Below, in pieces: positions 1 to 12,236 of a stretch of 64,000 bases of DNA. The translations under genes were made by a program, and so were the position numbers. Source of the DNA: Polyodon spathula (lineage: Eukaryota > Chordata > Actinopteri > Acipenseriformes > Polyodontidae); the NCBI RefSeq assembly GCF_017654505.1, contig NC_054539.1:72024413-72088412 (forward strand), read 5' to 3'. Below the pieces are notes generated by a model, which saw nothing but the letters and a program-made list of their open reading frames with translations, made no database searches and had not been told where the DNA came from. Position 1 is the stretch's first letter, and each line of letters begins with the position of its first letter.

Positions 1-695
1 TTGTAGTGTGTCACCGCATCATCAACTGAGGATGGGAGAGTACCAGTTAGAGGGGATGCAAAGACGCATAACAAGAGTTTCAGAGGATTCAGCAGATTAT
101 TAGGACAGAAGAAGATAACAGTAGCAGTAGCAGAGGAAGAAGCATGGAGATTAATATGAGCAGTGATTAAGAAATAAGAGAGAGAGACATCTGAGATGGA
201 GAGATTGGAGATATCAAGGCCCCTGGTGATGTGCAGATCCCAGGTGTGTCCTCGGGTGTGAGTGGGGATGTTGACAGATTAAGAGAGTCCAGGACAATCC
301 AGAAGTTTGTTGAAGCCAGTCACTACGGGGGAGGAACGCAAGTCAACATGAATGTTGAAGTCACCTAGGATTTTGTCAGTAGAAGTGCAAATGAGGGAGA
401 GGAATTCTGAAAACTCGGCAATAATAGCACTTCGGTGAATAGTAGATAACAACAAGGGTGAGGGCCATGAGAGAGGGGAGCTTGATGGTGAGATGCTCAA
501 ATGAAGAAAAGGCAGGCAAAGAAAGAACTGAGGAAACAAGCACAGAATTAGCAATAACAGCAGTGCCCCGTCTTGGCCAGTGAGGCGAGGTTTGTCAAAG
601 AGAGAATAGCCCTTTGGGGAGGCAAGATGTACTCGTTTACTAGACGTACTGCCTGGTTTGAGCTAGACAGAGAAGATCAAGGTTGGTATCGGTTA
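1..695 (-). mobile_element. L2-like LINE, endonuclease segment (5' part), continues off the left edge
   Basis: Read on the minus strand, this stretch encodes decayed apurinic endonuclease sequence of an L2-type LINE. A segment like 'ETWLKPGSTSS' lies near 690, followed by 'RLTGQDG', 'FSSFEHLTIKLPS' and the endonuclease motif GDFNIHVD near 340-370. Frame changes and stops separate the pieces, so no protein is made. Because the endonuclease lies at the 5' end of LINE ORF2, its reverse transcriptase should lie left of base 1. This copy is therefore separate from the L2 at 1816-3712, whose reverse transcriptase lies upstream of it on the same strand. The upper boundary near 695 is where similarity fades and is approximate. 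Confidence 0.65.
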
Positions 696-1815
696 ATTAT
701 TCATATTTTTTAGTCAGAGAGCAACAATTGAAAAAGGAGATTTTCAAGTTTGTAACATCATACAAAGTAAAAAAAGAGAGAATTAAATTTGGATCTAGTT
801 GCTCTTTATTTCTGTACCTGGGTATCCTTCTCAGCTTTTAGGACCGTCAAACAAGTCCATGACCACTGAAATCTTGGTAGTGCATAATATCACTGAACAC
901 AATAAAATGATACTGTATCAGCCATTATCTACAACCTTCATGTTACCTTGACCAGCATTGCTGCTGGATCTCCATCAGAATGAGACCCAGTTGAAGGAAC
1001 TTGATCAACAATTCTGGTCAATGCCAACCCCATCTGGAAGATGATCAGGAGACCTTATATTTGTCATTGGTGACCCTGCTTACAGCTGATGATGACCATC
1101 TATTTACACATCTATTTAATTTCATGCAGCACTGTCAAGCAATGCTGCCTTCATTTCTACGAATCTCTTAGCATGATACAAAGTAATGGAATAATTTTAT
1201 ATAATTCATGAGCAATGCACAAACAAGGATTTTATCAAGCATTTAAAAGTTCCCCAGTTGTCTCTTCATGCCACTTACATTTTAAATGATTTAATAGCAG
1301 TAACAATTTCACATATCTCTTGTAAAATGAACAGAAAATGAATCTCTTTAGAGGTGTAGAAAGCTATTTTTGATGTTTGGTTTATAAGTTTATAGGTTTG
1401 CCCATCTTACTGGAACAGGTGCTCTCTGTCAATGTGTCCTTTAAATTCTGTATCTTCCAAACAAAAGTGAATGGAGGTCAAATGTCACATAGGTAAACTA
1501 GGATGGTGGTAATCATTTGACCTCCTGGTCAATCTTCTGTTTTCAAAGTTCTGGCAACAGGAGTAGAACCGCCTTGTGTGAATGAACTATTTGAAAATAA
1601 ATAGAAACCATGGTTGCACCTAACTCAAATTATACAAACATTTATCCATACTGGATCGTCATCATCTTGAAAACAGATGATTGGCCTGTTATTATGTACA
1701 ATGATCTGGAGAAAGGTCACAAGTTTACCACAAACCATATGATAATGACCTACTTACAGAACTTGAAGTATGTCAAACATAGTTTAGTATACTGCCATGT
1801 TTCACATAGCTGCAG
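696..1815. other. Unassigned AT-rich sequence
   Basis: No coding signal, long repeat or RNA gene is recognised. A short open frame at 1610-1819 has no family resemblance and is treated as chance. Confidence 0.5.
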
Positions 1816-3712
1816 TTAATTAATTAATTTATTACCAGACGCCTTTATCGCAGTACAGAATATCACATTACAGATAACAGCAGTTGTAAAGTACAATAAA
1901 ATCAGTAGCAAAAGATAAAATTCAAATAAGAGCAAAAAATAGATTACAGTAAATAATTCCATATAAGAGTGGGTTTGACTAAGAGAAGGTAACTTCTATT
2001 AGAAATATTTGCTTATATGAGTAAAGTCCAGTAAGTACGACAAATGGATCAGAGTGATTTCAAGTAAGAGAAATTACAAAAACTTGAATATGGATCCCTA
2101 TAAAAGCAAAGTCGAATGCAAGTTAAAGGAAGTAATTATAATTAAGAGCAGTGGTAGAATATGGCAAGGTATGGAGCAGTTCAGTGCAAGTACAAGCTGA
2201 TGCAAGTACTGGTACAGTTGGGGGCCATATAGTCCAGTATAGTTGAGAATTGTGAGGTTGACAGATGCTGTCTGAAAAGGTGTGTCTTGAGGAGGCACTG
2301 GAAGGTGGTCAGGTACTGAGCAGTCCTGATATCCATGGGTAGGTCGTTCCACCACTGAGGGGCAAGGGTGGAGAAGGAGCAGGCTCTGGCAGCAGGGGAG
2401 TGGAGGGGGGGTACAGTTAAATTGCCGGTGGTGGATGAGCGGAGGGGGTGAGAGTGCATGTAGGGAGAAATTATAGGTCTGGAGATAGGAGGGAGCAGAA
2501 AGGTCAAGACAGCGATAGGCAAGTAGAAGAGTTTTGAATTGGATACAAGCAGCGATAGGGTGCCAATGGAGGGAGCAGGACAGTGGTGTAGCGTGGGATA
2601 AACGAGGAAGGGAAAAGCCAAGGCAAGCAGCAGAGTTTTGGCTGAGCTGGATGGACGGGTGGCAGAGGCAGGGTGGCAGGCCAGGAGGGAGTTGCAGTAC
2701 TCAAGGCGGGACGGAACCAGGGCCTGGAGTAGGAGCTCAATGAAGTATTCAGTGAGGAAGGGGCGAAGTCTATGTATGTTGCTGAGGAAGAAATGACAGG
2801 AGCGTGCCAGAGTAGAGATGTGCTGAGAGTAAGAAAGGGAAGGGTCAAGGGTGACACAGAGGTTCTTGGCGGATGAAGAGGGAGAGAGGGTTGTGGATTC
2901 AAGAGGAATAGAGAGATCAGCAGAGGGGGAGGATGAGGGGTGGGAGAAAAAGAGGTCTGACTTGGAGAAGTTGAGTTTGAGATGATGTGAGTGCATCTAG
3001 GAGGAAATGGCATAGAGGCAGGTCAAGATATGAGAGAAAACATCAAGGTCGAAGGGGGAAAGGAGAGGAAGATCTGGGCATCATCAGCATAGAAATGATG
3101 CCAGAAGCCATGGGAAGAAATGAGGGGACCCAGTGAGCGGGTGTACAGAAAACAGGAGGGGTCCCACGACTGAGTCTTGGGGAACACCTGTTGAAAGAGA
3201 GCAAGAGGCAGAGGGTGAGCCTCATCAGGACACCTGGCATGTGCGATCAGTGAGGTATTAGGAAAACCAGGCAAGAACAGTACTGGAGAGTGCCAGGTCA
3301 GCGAGGGAGGACAGGAGAATAAAGTGGTTGACAGTGTCAGAGTCTGCAGAGAGGTCAAGGAGAATTAGGACAGAGGAGAGGAAGGTGGCACAGGCAGAGA
3401 GTTAGTGACAGAGAGAAGAGCAGTTTCAGTGGAGTGTGCCAGGCGAAAACCAGATTGGATGGGGTCGAGCAGAGAATGTGTTGACAGGAAAGCAGACAGC
3501 TGTAGGTGTACCACTCTCTCAAGTGTTTTAGAGTGGAACGGGAGAAGGGAGACAAGACAGTAGTTCTGTAGGGATGAGGGATCCAGGGAGAGTTTTTTTA
3601 AGATGGGGGTGATGCACCTGAAAGCAGAGGGTGGTGCTGAGAGGGAGGCAAAAACAGAAAGGTAAAGGAAGAGCGAGAGCATAAAATAAAGAAAAGAAAG
3701 AAATGTATGCAA
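1816..3712 (-). pseudogene. L2-like LINE, reverse transcriptase and 3' end, decayed
   Basis: On the minus strand the order is reverse transcriptase (near 3712 downward), then the ORF2 C-terminus, then the 3' tail. Visible blocks are '[10 protein letters not shown]', '[16 protein letters not shown]', '[15 protein letters not shown]', the catalytic FYADDAQIF (about 3060-3100), 'LKLNFSKSDLFF', 'LSYSQHISTLARSCHFFL', 'SRLEYCNSLL' and 'APQWWNDLP'. These are hallmarks of vertebrate L2. The blocks fall in different frames, so frameshifts have killed it. The 3' end is diagnostic: a 'GATAAAGGCGTCTG' type hairpin tail followed by short AATT-like repeats ends at 1816. The element is 5'-truncated, as it lacks the endonuclease. 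The YADD catalytic residues survive, but only as a fragment. Confidence 0.85.
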
Positions 3713-4300
3713 ACATGGTCTGGAGTTGGAGCCTTCAATTCGAAGCCTGGGTAGAAAATTTTACAGCCGGTTCACGTTGGCCTGTCCTCGTGTCGACTAC
3801 CACATCGTAGACTACAGGCCCTGAGTGCTGGCACACTAGCTTAGCATCAGTGCTTAAATAATGCCCTACTGGTTGAGAACTGGTTTGCCAGTCAGCTGTG
3901 CCCTGTGCGAGTTGATTGACACTTACACCAACACCAACTCGCTGACGTTACAACCTCAACTGGCAACAGGTGTGGCTCAGAAACCCAGCCTGGAAGGAGC
4001 CACCCTCCTGAAGCAGAGACCCTTGATCAAGGCCGGGTCAGAGGCCTCACAAGGCTGGGTAAGGGGACCACCTATTACACTAGAAACAGGAAATTAAGTT
4101 GCAAAGGTGGCAGGAGGAAGAAAGAAACTTGAAACAAAGCTTCTAAAAGATTTAGAAAAACCAATGAGAGATGGTCTGTCCTCTCAACTCTAGAAAAGCA
4201 GCAAGCCTTTAAAACATGTGTTTTATTTGGTAGAAAGTTATTTTTAGGACATAATGAAATAATTTTGTCCCTAGCAGGTAAGATGAGTTTAAAAGCATTG
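3713..4300. other. Unassigned, moderately GC-rich segment
   Basis: Higher GC than its surroundings, with an open frame at 3861-4097 that matches nothing I know. It could be part of another repeat. No boundaries are visible. Confidence 0.35.

Positions 4301-4301
<1 letters not shown>

Positions 4302-4359
<58 letters not shown>
4302..4359. repeat. Compound microsatellite (TA)n(CA)n
   Basis: About 24 bases of TA repeats pass directly into about 34 bases of CA repeats. Frames through it produce meaningless YI/CV strings. Confidence 0.95.
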
Positions 4360-4360
<1 letters not shown>

Positions 4361-4728
4361 TTATAAGTACTACCACCGTGTGAGGAAGCTGAAAAAAACA
4401 AAACAAAAGCACTCCAACAGATCACACTTTTATCTCCATTTGCTTGACATGTAATTCCTGCATAGTAGGAGCTGCAAAGATAGGTTCAATTAAAAAGCAA
4501 AGCTGAATTCTCTCTTTCCCCTCCCCAGCTCTCTATCTCTATGGGTTAGTCACGCTTCACAGATTCCCTGACTCGAGTGTTTTCCACTGCATAGCATGTG
4601 GATCGGTGAAGAAATATATTTACAGAGAAGATGAGAAATAAAACAGATCTCCTCATCACCTCAGCAGTATGACTAACATGGTTTGCCAATGGCATTGACA
4701 GTGACTTTAAGGAAAAGACACATAAAAA

Positions 4729-4760
4729 CACACACACACACACACATCTCTCTCTCTCTT
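4729..4760. repeat. Compound microsatellite (CA)n(TC)n
   Basis: A short CA run is followed by a TC run. Confidence 0.9.
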
Positions 4761-4942
4761 AATGGAGCCTCAAGCTCTCTTTTTATAGCATGTGGCTGTT
4801 CCCAATTATTCTATGCTCACATGTTTTTGGAAGGGACAGGAATTAACTAAGCCCATCCCTGCCAACCATCACCAAAACACATAAATACCACACTACTTAC
4901 AGGCAGGGCTCTTGCTCTGTCACAATACACATATATATATAT

Positions 4943-5158
4943 TGTGAACGATTGCGCCACTTTAACAGTTCGTTGCCCCTTTAAGACCAGTCCCAGGACA
5001 CGGAAATGGATTTTGAAGCGCTTACGTGCTATTTTTAATAAACACAAATGAATGCAAACAAAACAGAAACAAACACCTAGCTCTCTCTTGGAGCTCTAAC
5101 TAACATTAACGGGAACCTAACTAAACATTCAAGACGGCTAAGCCATTTACCTGACACC
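4943..5158 (-). repeat. Dispersed repeat fragment of unknown class
   Basis: Its reverse complement carries a block (about 5110-5155) containing AGGTAAATGGCTTAGC, followed after a few bases by TGTTTAGTTAGG. The same arrangement occurs on the plus strand near 34600-34640, so it is a dispersed repeat. The segment starts with TGTGAACG right after a short TA run, like the ends of other TGTGA... elements in this window. It is possibly part of an LTR-type element, but no partner end was found. Confidence 0.4.
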
Positions 5159-5159
5159 A

Positions 5160-5170
5160 ATATATATATA

Positions 5171-5206
<36 letters not shown>

Positions 5207-5219
5207 CTATATATATATC
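5160..5219. repeat. (TA)n microsatellite, interrupted
   Basis: About 60 bases of TA repeats with TATC interruptions, immediately adjoining the 3' end of the minus-strand RTE-like LINE. It may have grown from that element's tail. Confidence 0.9.
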
Positions 5220-5990
5220 ACATCATCTTCAGCCTTTTTCAATCCACTGCTGAATGAAGGCCTCCCCAAGATTCTTCCACAAAAGCCTGTCTGCTGTCAT
5301 CCATGTTGTTCCAGCGGGTTTCCAAATTTCATCTTACCATCTTCTTTGTCTTATTCTTGGTCGCTTCATATCTCTTCAGATCCAATCTAACATCTCCTTG
5401 GTCCAGTGATGTTCTGTTCTTCTTGTTACATGTCCAGCCCACTGCCATTTCAGTTTTTTCGCTCTTATAATAACATTGCATACTTTTGTTTGCGCTCTTA
5501 TCCATTCCTTCCTTTTCCTGTCTCTTCTTGTTATTCCCAGCATGCATCTTTCCATACTGTGTTGACTCATTTGTAATTTCAATCATTTTTGCACTAAGGG
5601 TCCAGGTTTCGCATCCATAAGTTAGCGCTGGCAGCAGGCATTGGTCGAAGAGGGTAGTTTCCTTTCAGGACCATGCTTCATCTTACAAAGGCACTCCAGC
5701 CCATTTTTGCTCTACTGTTGATTTCTCCCATTTGGTTCTCCATTGCCAAAAAAACTCCCCTAAGTATACATAGTTACTGACTTCTTCAAGCTTGATCCCA
5801 TTGACTTCTGCTTGAGTTTCATTTTCAAACCCACTTTGATGCTAGTCTTGTGTAGTTCTTGTATTCTTGTTTGTAATTCTTCTGGGCACGTTGTAAATAT
5901 GAGGATGTCAGCAAATCGTAGGTGATTCAATCCATTGATCTTTAAAGCTCGCGATACATACTGTTTTACATATGGTAATGTTGCTCTTAA
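5218..5990 (-). pseudogene. RTE-like LINE, reverse transcriptase C-terminal part, decayed
   Basis: Minus-strand frames give, in order, 'LNHLRFADILIFT' (the fifth RT motif, usually FADD, here FADI, near 5920), 'CPEELQTRIQEL', 'KVGLKM', then after a frame change 'MERCMLGITRRDRKR', 'WIRAQTKVCNVI', 'KLKWQWAGHVTRR' and 'TKEMLDWI'. The last blocks are typical of the thumb/C-terminal region of vertebrate RTE (BovB-type/RTE-X) LINEs. It is 5'-truncated, frameshifted and lacks one catalytic aspartate. The 3' end at 5218 abuts a TA repeat. Confidence 0.7.
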
Positions 5991-6227
5991 ATTACTGTGG
6001 CTGATTCTTTGGCTGTAGAGAGATTATCTGCTCAACATCAAACCATGGAATCTTGTGCAATTAAATCACTTAAACTCCTGACGTTAAACAAGGTAGCAAA
6101 ATTTACTGGGATGCAAGACACAAGAGATGAAAAAAATCTATTTGTGTTGACTCAAAATTTTATTTAGGCACTGTATGAAAAGACAACTGTGGTTGGTATG
6201 GTAACCTATTGGTAACCTTATTCCTTC

Positions 6228-6234
<7 letters not shown>

Positions 6235-6286
<52 letters not shown>
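6235..6286. repeat. (TA)n microsatellite
   Basis: About 52 bases of uninterrupted TA repeats. Confidence 0.95.
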
Positions 6287-6289
<3 letters not shown>

Positions 6290-7847
6290 CTATAAGGGAG
6301 ATATTCACTGAGTGTATACGATCCTCAACCAGGACGTAGGTAGGATGGCCGGAGAAGTATAGTGTGAGGCCAGAGAAGGTCGGACCACAGATGTCACAAG
6401 AGAATATTTATTAAGCAGATGGCCAGGCTGGCCAGGCTTTAACATTGAGCTTTCCGGAGTGCAGTCTCAGTAATCAACGAAACTAAAAGTCTGTGCAGCT
6501 GAGACTGTACTTCCCAGACTTGCCACTGGGAGCTAGACACGTGGATCACCACAAAGGTAAGTAAAGTTATTTTTGTTTTAGTTCACTATTCGTAGACTTG
6601 CTTAAGGTTAACTTGCTTTCTTCCTTTCTCAGGTTCCGTTGAATTTCCCCAACAGAGGGCACTCGTGTGGCCGGTAAGTAGGCTCCCCTTGTGGAGAGCT
6701 GGTGAATGAAGCTTCTGTGCTGTGGCGCCCCTCCATGGTAGATGATCCATGCACAAGCTGATGTCGCCACCTTTTGGATAGCAGGAAAAGGTCAGGTGGG
6801 TACTTGTCCTCGTACCTGCAATTACGCAGCCTGCCCCTTTAAGTATTTGTAATCCAATGTTTGTTCTTTGTTTCAGGTTGCAGCAACTCAAATAGGTTTT
6901 TAAACACCCAACCCTGCTGAATTGCTGGTTTCAAAAAGTTGTGCTTTGCAGTTTTGCCTCAACAAACAGTTCACAATAAAACACCGTATTAAACCACTGT
7001 CTGCCTGTGTCCTTTGACTTTGTTATTTTTTCCTTTTCAGGGTACAAACAATGTTCTCCTTTATATCTCTGGTTTGCTATCCTCCTGAGAACAAGTTTTA
7101 TTTTTAGTTGTTATTGACTGCGTTTTTCTTTGTCAGCAACCAGTTGTTAAATCACATTAGATACCTTGCATTTATTATCTGTATGACTGGTACCACTTGT
7201 GCAGTTTTCCGTCAACACAGAGTAAGCAAACAGCGTTTCACTGTTGTACTTGTCCATACAGTAGACTGCCTTTATCAGTAATAAACATTTGTGCATCCAC
7301 TTATCTTTGGGTTCTTTATTTCCACACAATGTATTTCCACATGCATTAAGATTTCTTTAACACCTGTCAGCGAATTTACTTTCCAGACTTTTAAAAGCTG
7401 CGGTAAAGCTTTCATAAACCATAAAGTTTGTACTTGCCAAAGTAATTGTAGTTAGAAGACAACATTGCTTCTCCTTTCCTTCTGTGTCTGTTGCATACAT
7501 TTATTTTTGTTTTCAGTATCTACTACGTGTAGTACTCTTAGACCTGACTTCTGGTTCTCGCTCTCTCTCACAGAATAGCGCAGACCCATTTAAATTTACC
7601 TCCAGCTTTCCCAGCTGTCAGTTCTCCTGCCTGTGCTAACACTTGGGGGAGATGCAGTCTTTTCCCCCCATACACTTGGAGCAAAATTCTTTTTAACCCT
7701 TTTTAAGCCAAACACAAATGTCTGCATTTGTTTATATATAATACCATTTCTTACAACTGTGGCAAATTATTTTAATCCTTTTACAGACAGCAACACTAGA
7801 AATACCCCACCTGTTTCTAGTGTTCTCTGTTTACAACCCTCTATTTG

Positions 7848-7850
<3 letters not shown>
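6287..7850. other. Unassigned sequence with several splice-like signals
   Basis: Plus-strand donor/acceptor-like strings are present: GGTAAGTAAAG near 6555, a pyrimidine tract plus CAG near 6630, GGTAAGTAG near 6680, and TTTCAG acceptors near 6875 and 7040. AATAAA occurs near 6975. No coding exon can be read between them. It could be an LTR-type element or a spliced noncoding transcript, but nothing proves either. Confidence 0.25.

Positions 7851-7929
<79 letters not shown>
7851..7929. repeat. (TA)n microsatellite, 79 bases
   Basis: The longest pure TA array in the window. Open frames on both strands across it are artefacts of the repeat. Confidence 0.97.
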
Positions 7930-7933
<4 letters not shown>

Positions 7934-10024
7934 CACAGCTTGGAAAAATAACAACATCTGATTGATTAAACAGCATCATATGACCATGTGTATATATAGC
8001 GTATACCATGGCTTGCAAACTAATGAGCCACTTCACAATGAATACATCACTACGCACCACTACATTCTAAATTCCATGACAAACTGCCATTTATTTGTTA
8101 TTAGTTACAAGACCACTGCAAAAAATTGTGAGGGTGTCCGAGAATTAACAAGAACATTATTTGAGATCCAAAAGAATGAAAACCTACTAGAATATGTGTG
8201 CATCGCATATAATGAGTTCACAAACTCACCTCAAGATCCGGCTTCAGTCTCCATAGCAGCTGCTCCCCTCACTTCCTTAGTGACATTTGAAACTCCGCCC
8301 ATCATCAAAGCATGTTCTCAAACAATTAATTAAATTGAATTAAATTTGGGACTATATTACACTGAGGATGTATACACAATACAAGTTTCTGGTTTTGTAA
8401 TAATTTAAAATGTGTTTTAATTATTCTAATTATTTTTCATCCCCCAAATGACAGTTAGCCATGTTATTAGTGGTATAAACTACTTGTGGCCGTGCTGTTC
8501 CGATGATATATATCACTTCTGGGGTGGTTAAAAATTTTTGTGTACATCAGTGGTGTTGTCTTTTGAGTTTAAGGATATAGAAAGAAAGCCATTTCACACA
8601 GTGTGGCTATTAAGTATTAAGCAAGGTCCTAGCTGTCTGTATATTGTATGGATATGAACAGATGTAGCCTTATAACACATTAAAAATCACTGCGCTGCCT
8701 CACAGAATTTATAGTACCGGTACACATCTTGATTACAGTTTTAAAGTGACAGCGACTATAAAACTAAGTGACCAACGACCTGAAAATATGGACATCTCTG
8801 TAAATACTGAACCACCAAAAAAAAAAAACTGGAAGATAGCAAAACACAGAAAATATATTTTTATTTTTCAAATCCACTGTTGGACCTGGATTATAAAGGC
8901 AATAAGGCCCTTCCGGGTGTGCCCATACATCCAATATACAGACTTCTCAGGGGTTGCCCGCACTCGCCTTAGCCTTGTGCTGCACAAAGCCCCGAGACTT
9001 CAGTATATTGTTTGTATACGGACACCCTGTCAGGCCGTATTGCCTACATATAGTGCTACATGTTTGAACATAAATATGAATTTCCCATTGTACTCTTTAT
9101 AAAACCTGCATCCATCTACAGCATTTAAATGATAAATAACCACACTGATAAAGTAATAAATGTGGTATGTTAACTTTAAGTCCAAGATAAGGTAAAGAAT
9201 TGTTATTATCCCATCTGTATCACTTGTCATCCTACTGGGGCTTTCAGTCCAGTAGTTTTAATAGCATGCATGAATGAAGATGCTCTTTTTAACTGAAAGA
9301 GGTTTCTTTCTTCATAGAATTGGCAGGCAATCAGTGCCCAATTGCCTTGTTGATACTTTACTATGAAATCTATTTGAAGACAAATACACTTCAGGGTATC
9401 TGTCTAAACTTCTTCAATGGTTACAAAAAATGCAGCTAATGTTTGCAGGGTAATGATTTCCAATTTCCACTTGCCTCATACACTGTTATTAGTGAGATCA
9501 GCACGACAGAGAACATTAATTTCCATTTCACTTTGGGATAACACTACCATAATCCATACAACCTCGGAATGGTGGGAATTGTTGAGTGCATTTCTAGACA
9601 ATCTGAGGAATAAAATCAATTTGTTCTGATTACTATGCAATGAAGGTGCAAAAAGATCAACAGAATGTGTAATACAGGGAAGTATGAAATTACCTAATGC
9701 TTGGTCTCAATTGGTACAAACAGATAGTGTCTATGCATTTAAACTAGAACATATCATTCCCCTCTGAAAGTGCATGTCCTTTTGACCTGAGTAATGTATC
9801 AAAAGCATTGGGAAAGGGAAACAGTATTTATAATCTTTTGAAAAGGAAAAATAAAGTAATAAAAATGCAATATTCTCTATAAATAAATTGAATTACACAG
9901 ACAGCCACTTCTAGCAAGATGGTGAAATTTATTACATGTCACGTAATCGTTTTGTCAGATCATTTACTCGTGCTGTACAAATATTGTCTCTCTCATTAAC
10001 AAAAAAAATGTGGTGCTTTTGTAT
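7930..10024. other. Unassigned intergenic sequence
   Basis: Several open frames of about 60-120 codons occur (for example 7962-8333 and 8746-9102). None shows domain-like composition or a recognisable family. No repeat boundary is visible. Confidence 0.5.
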
Positions 10025-10245
10025 ATACCATTACAAAGTGCTTTACAAGATATGAGACTAGGGTGTGTGAACTATGCATCAGTTGCAGAGTCACTTACAA
10101 CAGCATCTCACCTGAAAGATGGAGCACAAGGAGGTTCAGTGACTTGCTTAGGGATACACATGGGTGGTTGAGCTGGGATTTGAACTGTATACCTCCTGGT
10201 TACAAGCCTGTTCCTTTAACCACTGGACCACCAGAGCATTAATGG
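10025..10245 (+). repeat. Old MIR-like (tRNA/CORE-type) SINE fragment
   Basis: The order resembles the 3' two-thirds of MIR-type SINEs: 'AGTGCTTTACAA', a region with 'GAGGTTCAGTGACTTGC' and 'GAGCTGGGATTTGAAC', then 'CTTTAACCACTGGACCACC'. It is strongly diverged, so the subfamily and exact ends are uncertain. Confidence 0.45.
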
Positions 10246-10384
10246 CTTCCTATACTGCAAAAGTACCATTTACTGTTTTACATTATTTTTATGTTTATAT
10301 GCTGAATTAGGTGGTTGGAAAAATTCATACCTGTATGTCTTATCAGTGAGGAAAGTCTACCAAATATCCCAAAGATCACTTTTT

Positions 10385-10740
10385 ATGGTGCTGTACCAGG
10401 GCGGTAGGAAAGCCCTGCTGTTTAATTGTATTGTTTGTTTATTTTTAGAATGGGGTCTCCCCCTCCGCCCCTGTGTGATTTTGTATTTGTTTATTGTATT
10501 GTGTTTTATTTTGTTTATAGATGACGGTGAAGAGGCGTGTGTTTTGTTTGTTTATTATTTATTGTATGATGGCGTAGCTGTGTTTTAGTTTTGTTATTGT
10601 TTTGCAGCGAGGATGGGAAGCCCCATCCACATTATAAAACCTGTGCAGAAGATGGCCATCTCCCTAATTAATTAAGTGATAATTTGTTGCTAATCGGGGG
10701 GGTGTTCATTACTTCAATACGGGGGTGGGGATGAGGCGGA
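10385..10740 (+). repeat. Fragment related to the TGTGAC element at 58560-59264
   Basis: 'AAAGCCCTGCTGTTTAA' near 10410 and a block around 10650-10690 (GCAGAAGATGGCCATCTCC, then ATTTGTTGCTAAT) occur in the same order in the 58560-59264 element, near 58610 and 58915-58970. The internal T-rich tract is similar in style. Ends are not seen, so this is a decayed relative. Confidence 0.5.
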
Positions 10741-12060
10741 TGAGGGGCGACATTTAATCAGTGTAAAGTTGAATCATTCGGATCAATGATTTCGATACCC
10801 TGCCATCTAAAGAATAGCCAATCATAACAATCATGATATCTCTTTTGAGTTTTATTATTCAAAGTATAATTTTTAGCTATATTGTTATATTTTAGATTGT
10901 TGTTATATGACAATATTAGGGTATTGCACTTGCAGTGATCCTCAGGGCCAAATTAAAGCCTTTGGAAAAACCTCTGTGAAAATAAAGATACAGTTTTTGA
11001 TATAAAACATGCATCTGTTGTTTCTTATAGAAACAATATACTATTACGCCACCTATGCTCTTAGATCATACCTTCTCAGTAATCAAAGGTGGTGGCAGCA
11101 AATTGGCTCTATACTCTCAACCCAGTAAGGGTCAAAACTGATCTTGTTGCACTACCATGCAATCGTTGTGGTTTATTATACCATAGTGCAGCACACCTAA
11201 ACAAATTGTTAAATGTATGATGCCTAGATTGTAGACCTAAAAAAATATTACTGGGAAAAGAAATATGTGGTCACAAGTTGCAACATTAGCCTAACCATAT
11301 CATAATTAGCTGAATGCAAGCAGTTGGGTATTGATGGTAGATTAGACCAACACTAATCACAGATAGGGTCATGGCCTCTCCACGGGCACATATCCCATTT
11401 TCATATTGACATAGATATGTCTTCAAGATATTTTTCCAAAACTCAGCAAGCTACAGTAATTGCGCTTGTCATTGAAATAGTATGACATGTTTTAGGGGCT
11501 GTAATTAAATCCGTACTGTAATGTCAACTGTCAGGAGCCCCTGTCTTTAAGCAAAATGAAATAAACAAGTTAAACTATAACAATATGTGGTTGGTCTTTA
11601 GAGGAAATTCCCAAGAGCTTGTCAGGGTTCTTTGTCCAAGTACTGAAGGACAGTGGGTCATTCTGCTCCAGCGTCAGAAACTTAATTTTTTTTTTTTTTT
11701 ATAATTCAGCACTCCTATTGTAAGTGCTTTTCAGAAAATCTATTACTTGTAAATGATAATTTCAAAACTGTACCCCATAGAAGGCTCCTTCCTCTATTTT
11801 CTTTCTATCAATAACATCTAATAAACCTCTATTTAAACCCTAGGCCAGGAGTTTGTTCTATGTCTTGCATTTAGTTTTTGCCTCACTACTCAGCCTGAGT
11901 AATGTAAGAGTACAGACTCAAGACTCAGAATAATCTCTGAAAATGACTACTCCCCAGCAGCATCTGTCATCCCATGGGAAACTGAATTTTTGGATCAAGT
12001 CAGCATTTCTCCGCTTCCTCCCACCATTAATTAAAAGAAAATGCCAAAAAAATTAATCCA
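10741..12060. other. Unassigned sequence
   Basis: No gene is recognised. It contains a short poly-T run near 11685-11700. The last 100 bases may belong to the DIRS-like element that follows. Confidence 0.45.
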
Positions 12061-12062
12061 AC

Positions 12063-12236
12063 CTACTGCTCCGTCTTCTACAGACAGCCTTGTATGATGA
12101 TTTCATATCTGCCCTCATGATCTCTCTTTTCAAACTGACGCTTCTTCTACTGCTCCGTCTTCTCCAGACAGCCTTGTATGATGATTTCATACCTGCCTTC
12201 ATGATCTCTTTTTTCACACTGCCGCTTCTTCCACTG
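12063..12236. repeat. Tandem duplication, two 84-bp copies
   Basis: A unit starting CTACTGCTCCGTCTTCT at 12063 recurs at 12147 with few differences and no spacer. It explains a repetitive-looking minus-strand open frame here. It sits just upstream of the DIRS-like remnant and may be part of it. Confidence 0.85.

Noticed and set aside
2534..2743. Plus-strand frame inside the L2 at 1816-3712
   Set aside because: Antisense to the L2 reverse transcriptase C-terminus, without motifs of its own.
6555..7060. Chain of splice-like signals as a host multi-exon gene
   Set aside because: No coding reading links them, and such signals occur by chance. They could belong to an LTR-type element.
7633..8060. 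Open frames on both strands rich in Tyr-Ile repeats
   Set aside because: They are produced by the (TA)n array. The same applies at 34634-34908, 56766-56948, 57561-57866 and 60317-60502.
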